A stretch of 64,000 bases of DNA, taken from contig CAVPGJ010000001.1 of the NCBI GenBank assembly GCA_963704005.1, positions 558,001 to 622,000 on the forward strand. Reading direction: 5' to 3'. The notes under the pieces were generated by a model. The model was given only the letters and a program-made list of their open reading frames with translations, ran no database searches and was not told the origin of the DNA. The translations under genes were made by a program, and so were the position numbers. This document shows positions 1 through 7,552 of this stretch, one piece after another. Positions within the stretch are counted from its first letter, which is position 1; every line of letters starts with the position of its first letter. This stretch comes from AC-32 sp963704005 (GTDB lineage Bacteria > Actinomycetota > Thermoleophilia > Gaiellales > Gaiellaceae).

Positions 1-465
1 GGCCCGGCGCCCTGGAACCCCGGGCTCACCAACCTGCCGGACCGGCTGAAGCCGCTCGGCCTGAGCGCGCTCGGCGCCGAGGGCGAGGTCGTGCACATCC
101 ACCAGCACCTGGACATCTTCGTGAACGGCAAGCACGAGACGGTCCCGGCCCTGATCGGCATCTACGACGGCCAGTTCCTGACCCAGCTCCACACGCACGA
201 CGCGAGCGGGATCATGCACGTCGAGTCGCCGACCAAGCGCACGTTCGACCTCGGCGAGTTCTTCGGCGTCTGGGGCGTTCGCCTGACCGACAAGTGCGTT
301 GGCGGCTATTGCAGGCCGAAGGTTCCGTGGACGATGTACGTGAACGGCGCGGCGTACTCCGGCGACCCGAGCGCGCTGGTCCTCAAGCGCCACCAGGAGA
401 TCGCGTTCGTGATCGGCAAGCGGCCGAAGCAGATCCCCTCCACGTACAACTTCGGCGGCCTCTGA
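1..465 (+). CDS. Histidine-rich hypothetical protein, C-terminal part (5' end outside window)
   Basis: The reading frame is open from base 1 and ends with TGA at 463-465, giving 154 visible residues; the true start lies upstream of the window. His residues cluster in HIHQHLDIF and again in QLHTHDASG, with HVESP shortly after, which suggests a metal-binding beta-rich fold. One Cys pair (DKCVGGYC) could form a disulfide. I do not recognise a named family; similar conserved secreted or anchored actinobacterial proteins are known to me only as hypotheticals. It ends 30 bp before the tRNA-Leu gene. The function is unknown; extracytoplasmic location and metal binding are inference from composition only. 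Confidence 0.6.
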   Translation, partial: GPAPWNPGLTNLPDRLKPLGLSALGAEGEVVHIHQHLDIFVNGKHETVPALIGIYDGQFLTQLHTHDASGIMHVESPTKRTFDLGEFFGVWGVRLTDKCVGGYCRPKVPWTMYVNGAAYSGDPSALVLKRHQEIAFVIGKRPKQIPSTYNFGGL

Positions 466-483
466 GCTTTCCCGGGCCCGGGC

Positions 484-489
484 TATCCT
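484..489 (+). promoter_or_regulatory. Putative -10 box of tRNA-Leu
   Basis: TATCCT lies six bases before the mature 5' end of the tRNA, in the gap after the preceding stop codon. No convincing -35 hexamer is visible at 16-18 bp. Confidence 0.4.
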
Positions 490-495
490 TGCCGC

Positions 496-584
496 GCCGG
501 GGTGGCGAAACTGGACATACGCGCCTGGCTTAAAACCAGGTGTGGGCATCTGCCCGCGTGAGGGTTCGAGTCCCTCCCCCGGCA
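496..584 (+). tRNA. tRNA-Leu (anticodon TAA)
   Basis: A full cloverleaf can be drawn. The acceptor stem pairs GCCGGGG (496-502) with CCCCGGC (577-583), and the discriminator is A584. The anticodon stem pairs CCTGG (524-528) with CCAGG (536-540) around a seven-base loop with anticodon TAA at 531-533. A long variable arm follows, as expected for class II tRNA-Leu, and the T arm contains GGTTCGAGTCC. CCA is not encoded. The 89-nt length is typical of tRNA-Leu. Confidence 0.96.
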
Positions 585-590
585 TACACT
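585..590 (+). promoter_or_regulatory. TACACT -10-like hexamer before the dehydrogenase gene
   Basis: TACACT begins directly after the tRNA-Leu 3' end and ends 7 nt before the ATG at 598. The same hexamer with the same 7-nt gap precedes the gene at 11992. No good -35 is visible because that position falls in the tRNA T arm. Either a leaderless promoter or read-through from the tRNA followed by 3' processing would give an mRNA starting near the ATG. Confidence 0.45.
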
Positions 591-597
591 CCGGGCG

Positions 598-1887
598 ATG
601 GCCGAGGTGCAGGAGGTTTCGCCAGGGTACGGCGAGCTCGAGTGGGAGACGCCGCTCTACCTGACGGCGCTGGCGCAGTTCGAGCAGGCCCTCCCGCATG
701 CCGGCGTCGAGGACTTCGTGGCCGAGCGGCTGCGCTACCCGGAGCGCGCGCTGGTGGTCACCGTGCCGGTCCACCTCGACTCCGGGCGCCTCGGCGTCTT
801 CCCCGGCTACCGCGTGCAGCACTCGACGGTGCTCGGCCCCTCCAAGGGCGGCGTTCGCTACGACATGGAGGTCACGCTCGGAGAGTGCGCCGCGCTCGCG
901 ATGTGGATGACCTGGAAGTGCGCGCTCCTGCGGCTGCCGTACGGCGGCGCCAAGGGCGGTCTACGCTGCAGCCCGCGCGATCTGTCCGCGGCCGAGCTTC
1001 AGAAGCTGACGCGGCGCTTCACGGCCGAGCTGCTCCCGATCATCGGCCCGCAGGCCGACATCCCCGCGCCCGACATGGCGACGAACGAGCAGACGATGGC
1101 CTGGATGATGGATACCTACTCGATGCAGGCCGGCCACGCGGTGCCCGAGATCGTGACCGGAAAGCCGGTCGCGCTCGGCGGCTCGCTCTTCCGGAGCGAG
1201 GCGACCGGCGCGGGAGTCGTGATGGTGATCGCGCGCGCGTGCGAGCGGCTCGGCTGGCCGCTCGGGGAGCAACGGTGTGTCATCCAGGGCTTCGGCAACG
1301 TCGGCGGCGTGGCGGCCGGCGAGCTGCACGACCAGGGCGCCAGAGTCGTGGCGGTCTCGGATCTTTCCGGCGGCGTCCACGACGCGCGCGGGCTCGACAT
1401 CCCGGCGCTGAGGAGCTACGCGGAGGAGCACGGCTCGCTGGCGGGCTACACCGGTGGCGAGCGCGTCACGAACGAGGAGCTGCTCGAGCTGCCGTGCGAC
1501 ATCCTCGCCCTCGCCGCACGCGAGGACCAGATCACCGGCGAGAACGCCGCGCGGGTGAAGGCCAGGCTCGTCGCCGAGGGCGCCAACGGCCCGACCTCGC
1601 TCGAGGGCGACGCGATCCTCGCCGACCGCGGCATCGTCGTCCTGCCCGACGTGTTGACCAACGCAGGCGGCGTGACGGTCTCGTACTTCGAGTGGGTGCA
1701 GGACCTCGGCCGGCTGTTCTGGAGCCGCGCCGAGATCCGCGCCAAGCTGGCCGACCAGCTCAGCGACGCCTTCGACCGCGTCTGGCGGCTGGCGGAGGAG
1801 CAGGGCATCTCCCTGCGCAGCGCCGCGCTCGTCTCCGGGATCCGCGAAGTGGCCGGCGCGCTGACGGCGCGGGGGATCTACCCGTGA
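598..1887 (+). CDS. Glu/Leu/Phe/Val dehydrogenase family (glutamate dehydrogenase-like)
   Basis: The predicted enzyme (429 aa) interconverts an amino acid and its 2-oxoacid plus ammonia with NAD(P), linking amino-acid catabolism to the TCA cycle. The N-terminal substrate domain carries GPSKGGVRYD (around residue 80) and LPYGGAKGG (around residue 115), which hold the substrate-binding and catalytic lysines, and PAPDMATNEQTM. The C-terminal Rossmann domain has GFGNVGG near residue 230. Length and motifs fit hexameric glutamate dehydrogenases better than the shorter Leu/Val enzymes, but substrate choice cannot be fixed by eye. The ATG at 598 is chosen because the fold starts soon after it. Its stop overlaps the next gene by 4 nt (GTGA). 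Confidence 0.9.
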   Translation: MAEVQEVSPGYGELEWETPLYLTALAQFEQALPHAGVEDFVAERLRYPERALVVTVPVHLDSGRLGVFPGYRVQHSTVLGPSKGGVRYDMEVTLGECAALAMWMTWKCALLRLPYGGAKGGLRCSPRDLSAAELQKLTRRFTAELLPIIGPQADIPAPDMATNEQTMAWMMDTYSMQAGHAVPEIVTGKPVALGGSLFRSEATGAGVVMVIARACERLGWPLGEQRCVIQGFGNVGGVAAGELHDQGARVVAVSDLSGGVHDARGLDIPALRSYAEEHGSLAGYTGGERVTNEELLELPCDILALAAREDQITGENAARVKARLVAEGANGPTSLEGDAILADRGIVVLPDVLTNAGGVTVSYFEWVQDLGRLFWSRAEIRAKLADQLSDAFDRVWRLAEEQGISLRSAALVSGIREVAGALTARGIYP

Positions 1888-2294
1888 GCTCGGAGGCCCG
1901 CGCCCGCGACGCGATGATTCCCGAGCCGCTGACGCTCGAGGGCTCGGCGTCCGCGCAGGAGGCCGGGCAGCACCTGACCGAGCCGGACGTCCGCGCGGTC
2001 TACGTCTGTGACGACGGCCGCTTCGTCGGCGTGATCACGCGCAAGACGCTCGTGCGCGAGATCGTCGCCGCCGGGCGCGACCCGCGCTCGACCGGGCTGG
2101 GCGAGATCGCGGAGCCGCCACTCTGGACGCTGGAGCCGGACATTCCCCTGGATGAGGCCTTCAGTTTCCTCGAGGAGCACGACGCCGAGCGGGTACCGGT
2201 GATCGAGGACGGCCGCCTGGTGGGCGTGCTCTCGCGCAGCGTCCTGCGCCGGCGCCTGGCCGAGGACGAACCGCCGCCTCTGGAGGAGCTCTAG
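1884..2294 (+). CDS. CBS-domain pair protein
   Basis: This 136-aa protein consists of two tandem CBS domains and nothing else: the first around residues 5-60 (AVYVCDDGRFVGVITRKTL) and the second around 70-125 (PVIEDGRLVGVLSRSVL). CBS pairs bind adenosyl ligands such as AMP, ATP or SAM and act as regulatory modules. The GTG start at 1884 overlaps the dehydrogenase stop in a GTGA junction, so the two are probably translationally coupled, and an energy-sensing role on the neighbouring dehydrogenase is a fair guess. It converges with the phosphatase gene, sharing 4 bp at the two stop codons. Confidence 0.85.
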   Translation: MSSEARARDAMIPEPLTLEGSASAQEAGQHLTEPDVRAVYVCDDGRFVGVITRKTLVREIVAAGRDPRSTGLGEIAEPPLWTLEPDIPLDEAFSFLEEHDAERVPVIEDGRLVGVLSRSVLRRRLAEDEPPPLEEL

Positions 2295-3211
2295 CAGCAG
2301 GTGTAGGCGCCCGGGGGCGCGTCGCCCTCCTGCGGCTCGGGCAGCCGGGCCGCCTCGAGCGCGGCGCCGTGGAGCAGGTCGCGCTCGCTGACCTCGAGCT
2401 CGTCGAGCTCATAGCGCTTCATCACCTCGTCGACGATCACGGCTCCCGCGACGATCACCGGCGCCCGGTCGGGATCGAGGCCGGGAAGCTCGCGCCGGTC
2501 GGCGAGCGGGAGGGAGGCGAGCCGCTCGAGCTGGGCCTCGACGGCCTCGCGCGAGAGGCGGTACCCGTCGATCCGCTCGGGGTCGTACTCGCCGAGCTCG
2601 AGCGCGGCCAGGCTCGTGATCGTGCCGGCGACGCCGATCCCTGCCACCGGCCGCAGCTCGGGGAGCAGCTCGCGGACCGCGTGCGCGGCGGCTTCGAGCT
2701 CCTCGCGCCGCGGCGGGTCGGAGTGGAGGAAGCGCTCGGTCACGCGCACCGAGCCCATGTCGATGCTGATCCGCGCGCGCTCGGTGATCAGCTCGGTCGA
2801 GCCGCCGCCGATGTCGAGCACGAGCGCCTCGGGATCGAGCTCGCGGCCGCCCGCGACGCCGCGGCGCGTCAGCTCGGCCTCCTCCTCGCCGGTGAGCAGC
2901 CTCGTCGTGAAGCCGTAGCTCCACTCGATCTCGCCGAGGAAGGCCTCGCCGTTCTCGGCGTCCCGGACCGAGCTGGTGGCGAGCACGAGCACCCGCTCGG
3001 CCCCGAGCCGCTCGAGCTCCCGGCGGTAGCCGGAGAGGACGTTGCGCACCCGAGCGACCGCGGTCGGCAGCAGCTTTCGCCGCTCGTCGACGGCCTCGCC
3101 GAGCCGCGTGATCGTCGTGTCCCGCGCGACCTCCTCGACGCGCCCGTCCTCGACGTCCGCGACGAGCAGCCGGGTCGAATTGGTGCCGAGATCGATCACT
3201 CCGACGCGCAT
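2291..3211 (-). CDS. ppx: Ppx/GppA-family phosphatase (exopolyphosphatase)
   Basis: The 306-aa product belongs to the ASKHA-fold Ppx/GppA family, which hydrolyses inorganic polyphosphate or pppGpp. The N terminus has the phosphate-1 motif VIDLGTNSTRLLVADV, and the phosphate-2 motif LDIGGGSTEL is near residue 140. The length matches the short single-module actinobacterial type without the C-terminal HD-like domain of the E. coli enzyme. Its ATG is at 3211, within the likely -35 region of the divergent initiator tRNA gene. The C terminus ends in two cysteines. Whether poly-P or pppGpp is preferred cannot be told from sequence. Confidence 0.88.
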   Translation of the reverse strand: MRVGVIDLGTNSTRLLVADVEDGRVEEVARDTTITRLGEAVDERRKLLPTAVARVRNVLSGYRRELERLGAERVLVLATSSVRDAENGEAFLGEIEWSYGFTTRLLTGEEEAELTRRGVAGGRELDPEALVLDIGGGSTELITERARISIDMGSVRVTERFLHSDPPRREELEAAAHAVRELLPELRPVAGIGVAGTITSLAALELGEYDPERIDGYRLSREAVEAQLERLASLPLADRRELPGLDPDRAPVIVAGAVIVDEVMKRYELDELEVSERDLLHGAALEAARLPEPQEGDAPPGAYTCC

Positions 3212-3239
3212 TTCGAGGCCAGCGTAGCGGCGCTATACT
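3211..3239 (+). promoter_or_regulatory. Promoter of initiator tRNA
   Basis: TATACT at 3234-3239 is a strong -10 hexamer 12 bases before the tRNA 5' end; TTTCGA at 3211-3216 with a 17-bp spacer is a weak -35. It overlaps the start codon of the divergent ppx gene. Confidence 0.6.
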
Positions 3240-3251
3240 TCGCAGCCGCGA

Positions 3252-3325
3252 CGCGGGGTGGAGCAGTCAGGTAGCTCGCCGGGCTCATAACCCGGAGGTC
3301 GCAGGTTCAAATCCTGCCCCCGCTA
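3252..3325 (+). tRNA. Initiator tRNA-Met (anticodon CAT)
   Basis: The cloverleaf has the marks of tRNA-fMet: the first acceptor base C3252 is unpaired against T3324, and three consecutive G-C pairs (GGG/CCC) close the anticodon stem, which reads CCGGG (3279-3283) with CCCGG (3291-3295). The anticodon CAT is at 3286-3288. The T arm pairs GCAGG (3301-3305) with CCTGC (3313-3317). The discriminator is A3325 and CCA is not encoded. Confidence 0.95.
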
Positions 3326-3329
3326 CTCG

Positions 3330-3354
3330 AAAGGCCCCGGGGACGGGGCCTTTT
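3330..3354 (+). terminator. Rho-independent terminator after tRNA-fMet
   Basis: A nine-base stem AAAGGCCCC (3330-3338) pairs with GGGGCCTTT (3345-3353) around a six-base loop and runs into a short T run, five bases after the tRNA. Confidence 0.85.
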
Positions 3355-3392
3355 ACTTGGGTTCGTTGTCGCAGCGGTGGTAGGAGGTTTGC

Positions 3393-3420
3393 AAACGCTG
3401 CCGTTTCGTTTCCGGCAGCG
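3393..3420 (-). terminator. Possible terminator of the GcvT-like gene pair
   Basis: CGCTGCCG (3396-3403) and CGGCAGCG (3413-3420) form a perfect 8-bp stem with a 9-nt loop. Read on the minus strand it is followed by TTT, about 75 nt after the stop of the minus-strand gene at 3496. The T run is short, so confidence is limited. The remainder of 3355-3495 shows no gene. Confidence 0.4.
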
Positions 3421-3495
3421 GCGGCGCGAATGCGGCTGCTTCAGCTTCGGGCCGCGATCTCGATCGCATCCTTGTGGAGTTCGCCGACTGTGAAG

Positions 3496-4716
3496 CTAGG
3501 GGGCTGGTGAACGAGCGACCGTCGAGGTCTTGCGCATCGGGTTGAAGAACGGGAGCTCCACCACCGTCCCCGCAATTCGGCTGCGCCGCGCCTCCACCGT
3601 CCACTCGACGTCGATCCTCGTGCCGAGCTCGCTTTGGTCGGCAGCGACTGACGCCAGCGCAACCACCTTCTTCAGCGTCGGGCTCCACGTCGTGCTGGTC
3701 GCCTTGCCGATCTGGCGGCCCCGCGCGTACAGCGGAACAGGGACGCGCGAGGCGGCCGGTTCCAGCGCCGGCGTCAGTCCTTTCGCGCGGTACAGCTCCT
3801 CGAGTGGCTCCCATTCGAGCTCCAGCCCGACGAGCCTCCGCGGAGGACCGCCGCGACCCTGTTCCCGCTCGAGCGCGCGTCGGCCGACGAACTCCACCGG
3901 CTTCTCGAAGTCGACGAAGCGGCCCAGGACGCCCAGCTCGAAGGGCGAGTACGACTGCTCGGGGATGAGCGCGCGCCGTACCGAGTCGAAATCCACTTCG
4001 ATGAGGATCAGCCCTGCCTCGATCCGCGCGATGTCGAGGGCGAGCATCCCGGCCGGCCGGATGCCGTAGGCGCTCCCGGCCCGCACGAGGGCGTCCCAGA
4101 GCTCGACCGCCTGAGCGCTCTCGACCCACACCTCGTAGCCGAGGTCGCCCGTGTAGCCCGTCCGGGAGACGTCGACGGGGATGCTGCCGACCTGCGCGGC
4201 CCGCCGGCCGAAGTACTTGAGGTCGCCCCAGGACGTCTCGGTGGCCGCCTCGAGCACGTCGCGGCTCAGCGGGCCCTGCACGGCCAGCGCGGAGATGCGT
4301 TCGCTCACGTCCTCGATCTCGACGTCCAGGCCGCGAGCGTTCATCCGGAGCCAGCGCAGCGACGAGTCGGCGGCCGTCCAGCGGTAGGTCTGCTCCTCCA
4401 GCCGGCCGACTGTCCCGTCGTCGACCACGCGGCCGTCCTCGTTGCACCAGGATGTGTAGTAGACGCGGCCGACGGCGAGCTTGCTCGCGTCCCGCGTGAT
4501 CACGCGGTCGACGAGCCGCGTGGCGTCAGGCCCGGAGACCAGGTACTTGTAGAGCGGAGAGACGTCGATGAGCGCCGCCGCCTCCCGGATGGCGTTGTAC
4601 TCGATCTCGTGAGAGTCGGAGTACGCGCTCGCCGCGAGATAGCCCGACCATTCCCGCCACTGCAGCTTGGTGTTGAGTGGCGCGGTCCGGGGATAGAACG
4701 CGGTTCCGACCGACAC
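3496..4716 (-). CDS. GcvT-like tetrahydrofolate-dependent aminomethyl/methyltransferase A
   Basis: This 406-aa protein has the GcvT fold: the THF-binding N-terminal domain with NEDGRVVDD near residue 95 (the GcvT acidic motif), then SRTGYTGDLGYEVW and RPAGMLALDIARIEAG, and a C-terminal barrel ending in PFFNP. Family members move a one-carbon unit from a methylated amine, sulfonium or ether to THF. It lies downstream of a second GcvT-like gene with a 7-bp gap, and this pair diverges from two FAD oxidoreductases. No gcvH or gcvP is adjacent, so a true glycine-cleavage role is unlikely; a catabolic demethylase is more probable (inference). The substrate is unknown. Confidence 0.85.
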   Translation of the reverse strand: MSVGTAFYPRTAPLNTKLQWREWSGYLAASAYSDSHEIEYNAIREAAALIDVSPLYKYLVSGPDATRLVDRVITRDASKLAVGRVYYTSWCNEDGRVVDDGTVGRLEEQTYRWTAADSSLRWLRMNARGLDVEIEDVSERISALAVQGPLSRDVLEAATETSWGDLKYFGRRAAQVGSIPVDVSRTGYTGDLGYEVWVESAQAVELWDALVRAGSAYGIRPAGMLALDIARIEAGLILIEVDFDSVRRALIPEQSYSPFELGVLGRFVDFEKPVEFVGRRALEREQGRGGPPRRLVGLELEWEPLEELYRAKGLTPALEPAASRVPVPLYARGRQIGKATSTTWSPTLKKVVALASVAADQSELGTRIDVEWTVEARRSRIAGTVVELPFFNPMRKTSTVARSPAP

Positions 4717-4723
4717 GGCAGGT

Positions 4724-5869
4724 CTAGGACTTCGGGATCTGCTTCTCGGGGTCGAAAAAGGGCAGCGGCGCGATGGTCGCGTCCCTCATACCCTCGGGTG
4801 TCTCCACCGCGACGTGCGTCCCGAGCTCGCTGTGCCCGACGGGGAGCCACGCGTACCCGATGTTCTTCTCGAGGCGGGGCGAATAGACGGCGGAGGTCAC
4901 CCGTCCGCTCGCGCCGTCGGCCGAAACCGGCCAGTCCGTCGCGTTCATCTCCAGCCGGTTGCCGTCGATCTCGACGCCGACGATCTTCTGTGTCACGCCC
5001 TCGTCGCGAATCCTGGTGAGCGCGTCGCGGGCGATGAAATCCGCCTCGGTGTCCAGGTCGACGAGCCGGCCGAGGCCCAGCTCGAAGGGGTTGTTCTCGT
5101 AGGTCATGTCGGCACCCCAGTTGAAGATGCCTCCCTCGATCCGACGGATGTCCACCGGCCCCGTCGGCCGGATCTCGTACGGCTCGCCCGCCTCCATGAT
5201 CCGGTCCCACAGGTCCGTTCCGCGCGAGGCGTCGAGGAGGTAGATCTCGTATCCGACCTCCGACGTCCAGCCGGTGCGGGTGAGGATGAGCGAGATGCCG
5301 TCCAGCTCGAGGCGGCGGAAGTGGTAGTAGCGGAGGTCGAGGATGTCGTCGCCGAACAGGCTCCGCACGACGTCCTTCGACTTCGGGCCCTGGATTTGAA
5401 GCGGGTACGCCTCGGCCTCCGAGAGCTGTACGTCCATCCCCGCGTACGCCGCCAGCCCCTTCGCGTACGGCAGCACGTCGCTGTCCGCGAGCGCGAACCA
5501 GAACGTGTTCTCGTCCAGCCGCAGCATGACCGGGTCGTTGAGGATCCCGCCGTCCGGAGCCGTGATCAGCACGTACTTGCCCTGGCCGACCGCGCACGCG
5601 CTGAGGTCGCGGCAGGTGAGCAGCTGCGCGAAGCGGAAGCCGTCCGGGCCTGTCACCTCCACGTTGCGCTCGACGGCGACGTCCCAGAGCGTCACGTGGT
5701 TCAGCAGATGCCAGTACTCGGCCTCGAAATCGTCGAAGTTGATCGGGAAGAGCGTGTGGTTGTAGACGGTGAAGCCCTTCGGGCCGTGCCGCTGCGTCGC
5801 CTCGTAGAAGGGGCTGCGCCGCAAGCGCGCTCCACGCTGAACCGTCTCCATGTCGAACGGGCCGGGCAT
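4724..5869 (-). CDS. GcvT-like tetrahydrofolate-dependent demethylase B
   Basis: The product (381 aa from ATG 5869) is a GcvT-fold protein of the branch that includes DMSP demethylase DmdA-like enzymes: it has RRSPFYEATQRHG and YTVYNH-type (FTVYNHTLFPINFDDFE) N-terminal sequence, PDGGILNDP in place of the GcvT acidic loop (the first Asp is Asn), and LTRTGWTSEVGYEIYLLD. Assignment to DMSP itself is not justified. The reading frame stays open upstream to 6217, but that stretch is antisense to the flavoprotein gene, so ATG 5869 (or 5851) is the start. It heads a two-gene operon and diverges from the FAD oxidoreductase at 5940 across a 70-bp gap. Confidence 0.85.
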   Translation of the reverse strand: MPGPFDMETVQRGARLRRSPFYEATQRHGPKGFTVYNHTLFPINFDDFEAEYWHLLNHVTLWDVAVERNVEVTGPDGFRFAQLLTCRDLSACAVGQGKYVLITAPDGGILNDPVMLRLDENTFWFALADSDVLPYAKGLAAYAGMDVQLSEAEAYPLQIQGPKSKDVVRSLFGDDILDLRYYHFRRLELDGISLILTRTGWTSEVGYEIYLLDASRGTDLWDRIMEAGEPYEIRPTGPVDIRRIEGGIFNWGADMTYENNPFELGLGRLVDLDTEADFIARDALTRIRDEGVTQKIVGVEIDGNRLEMNATDWPVSADGASGRVTSAVYSPRLEKNIGYAWLPVGHSELGTHVAVETPEGMRDATIAPLPFFDPEKQIPKS

Positions 5870-5939
5870 GGTCGGCAAGCATAGTCCCGGCGGCTTTTGG
5901 GGAGCGCGCCAGGCCGTGCCGCGGTTAGTGTCGCCGCTG

Positions 5940-7550
5940 ATGGCGACCTCCCAGCACCGTACGTACGACGCCGTGATCGTCGGCGGCGGGCACAACGGGC
6001 TCGTGGCCGCGGCGTACCTCGCGCGGGCCGGACTCAAGGTCGTCGTGCTGGAGCGGCGCCACGTTCTCGGCGGGGCGGCGGTGACCGAGGAGGTGTTCCC
6101 CGGCTTCCGGTTCAGCGTGGCCTCGTACGTCGTGTCGCTGCTCCGCCCCGAGATCGTCCGGGAGCTCGCGCTGCCGGAGCACGGCCTCGAGATCCTGCCT
6201 CTCGACGGGACGTTCACGCCGCTGGACGACGACTACCTGTGGCGTGTGAACGACCACGGCCGCACCGTGCGCGAGCTCCGACGCTGGTCGCCGAGCGACG
6301 CGGAGGCCTACGAGGAGTACAGCCGCCTCATGGTCGAGATGGCGAGGTTCGTCAAGCCGATCCTGTCCATGGCGCCGCCGGACACGGGCCGGCTCGATCC
6401 GCGCGAATGGCTCCCCGTCGCGCGTCTCGCCCGCTCCTTCAACGGCCTCTCGCTGGAGCAGCGGGCGGTGTTCATCCAGCTCATGACGATGAGCGCCGCC
6501 GACTTCCTCGACCAGTGGTTCGAGACGGATCCGCTGAAGGCGACGATGAGCGCCTCCGGGATCATCGGCACGTTCCAGGGGATCCGCTCTCCTGGGACCG
6601 CCTACGTCCTCCTGCACCACTACATGGGCGAGATCGACGGCGTCCTGCGCGCCTGGGGAATACCGCGAGGAGGGACCGGCGCCGTCAGCGAGGCGATCGC
6701 GAGCGCCGCCCGGTCGTTCGGCGCCGAGATCCGGACCGAGACCGCCGTCGAGCACTTCCTGACCCGAGGCGACGAGGTGACCGGCGCCGTCACGTCGGCG
6801 GGCGACGAGGTGACCGGGCGGGTGACGCTGTCGAGCCTGGACCCGCAGCAGACGTTCGTCCGGCTCCTGCCGTCCGGCTCTCTCGACGGGTCGTTCCTCG
6901 AGGAGGTCGCGCGGTACCGGTACCGGGGCTCCAGCGGGAAGGTGAACCTGGCCCTGGACGGCCTTCCCGAGTTCACGTGCCTGCCCGGCGCGGGCGACCA
7001 CCTGCGCGGCGCGATCAGCTTCAGCCCGAGCATCGACTACATGGAGCAGGCCTACGACGACGCGAAGTCCGGGCGCTTCAGCCGGCGCCCGTACATCGAC
7101 ATGGTCATCCCGACCCTGGTCGACCCGTCGATGGCGCCTCCGGGCAAGCACGTCATGAGCTGCTTCGTCCAGTACGCGCCCTACCGCCTGGCCGAGGGCG
7201 AGGAATGGGACGACGGCCGGCGCGATGCGTTCGGGGAGACCGTCGTCGACACGATCGCCGAGCGGGCGCCGAACATCCGCGAGCTGATCCTGCACGCACA
7301 GGTGCTCACCCCGAGGGACATCGAGGACCGGTTCGGGCTCTCCGAGGGAAACATCTTCCAGGGCGAGCTCTCGCTCGAGCAGCTCTTCTTCAACCGGCCT
7401 GTGCCGGGATGGGCGCGCTACCGGACGCCGCTACGGAACCTCTGGATGTGCGGCTCGGCCACGCACCCGGGGGGTGGGATCATGGGCGCGTCGGGGCGCC
7501 TCGCGGCGCTGCAGGTCTTGCGCGCGCTCCGCGCCAAGAAGGCCGCCTGA
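5940..7550 (+). CDS. FAD-dependent oxidoreductase, phytoene dehydrogenase/PYROXD2-like (1)
   Basis: This 536-aa flavoprotein has an N-terminal dinucleotide-binding motif GGGHNG within YDAVIVGGGHNGLVAAAY, followed by LERRHVLGGAAVTEE, and a C-terminal FAD motif GSATHPGGGIMGASG. This matches COG1233 proteins (phytoene desaturase-related, including human PYROXD2), most of which are not carotenoid enzymes. ATG 5940 is chosen because the fold starts at residue 8; TAGTGT ends 8 nt upstream, suggesting a leaderless mRNA. A homologous gene follows after 2 bp, and two folate-dependent methyltransferases are divergent. No carotenoid genes are nearby, so amine or methyl-substrate oxidation is a better guess than carotenoid synthesis. 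Confidence 0.87.
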   Translation: MATSQHRTYDAVIVGGGHNGLVAAAYLARAGLKVVVLERRHVLGGAAVTEEVFPGFRFSVASYVVSLLRPEIVRELALPEHGLEILPLDGTFTPLDDDYLWRVNDHGRTVRELRRWSPSDAEAYEEYSRLMVEMARFVKPILSMAPPDTGRLDPREWLPVARLARSFNGLSLEQRAVFIQLMTMSAADFLDQWFETDPLKATMSASGIIGTFQGIRSPGTAYVLLHHYMGEIDGVLRAWGIPRGGTGAVSEAIASAARSFGAEIRTETAVEHFLTRGDEVTGAVTSAGDEVTGRVTLSSLDPQQTFVRLLPSGSLDGSFLEEVARYRYRGSSGKVNLALDGLPEFTCLPGAGDHLRGAISFSPSIDYMEQAYDDAKSGRFSRRPYIDMVIPTLVDPSMAPPGKHVMSCFVQYAPYRLAEGEEWDDGRRDAFGETVVDTIAERAPNIRELILHAQVLTPRDIEDRFGLSEGNIFQGELSLEQLFFNRPVPGWARYRTPLRNLWMCGSATHPGGGIMGASGRLAALQVLRALRAKKAA

Positions 7551-7552
7551 GA

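Noticed and set aside
540..1883. The long plus-strand frame that starts within tRNA-Leu and runs into the CBS protein
   Set aside because: The first 448 codons overlap the dehydrogenase in another frame and are Arg-rich noise; only the part from GTG 1884 is real.
496..3325. An integrated element attached at the tRNA genes
   Set aside because: Neither tRNA has an adjacent integrase or a partial duplicate of its 3' end within the window.
5925..7295. A 456-codon minus-strand open frame opposite the first flavoprotein
   Set aside because: Typical GC-rich antisense shadow; the plus-strand frame has clear FAD motifs, while the antisense product is an Arg/His/Asp-rich mix without motifs.
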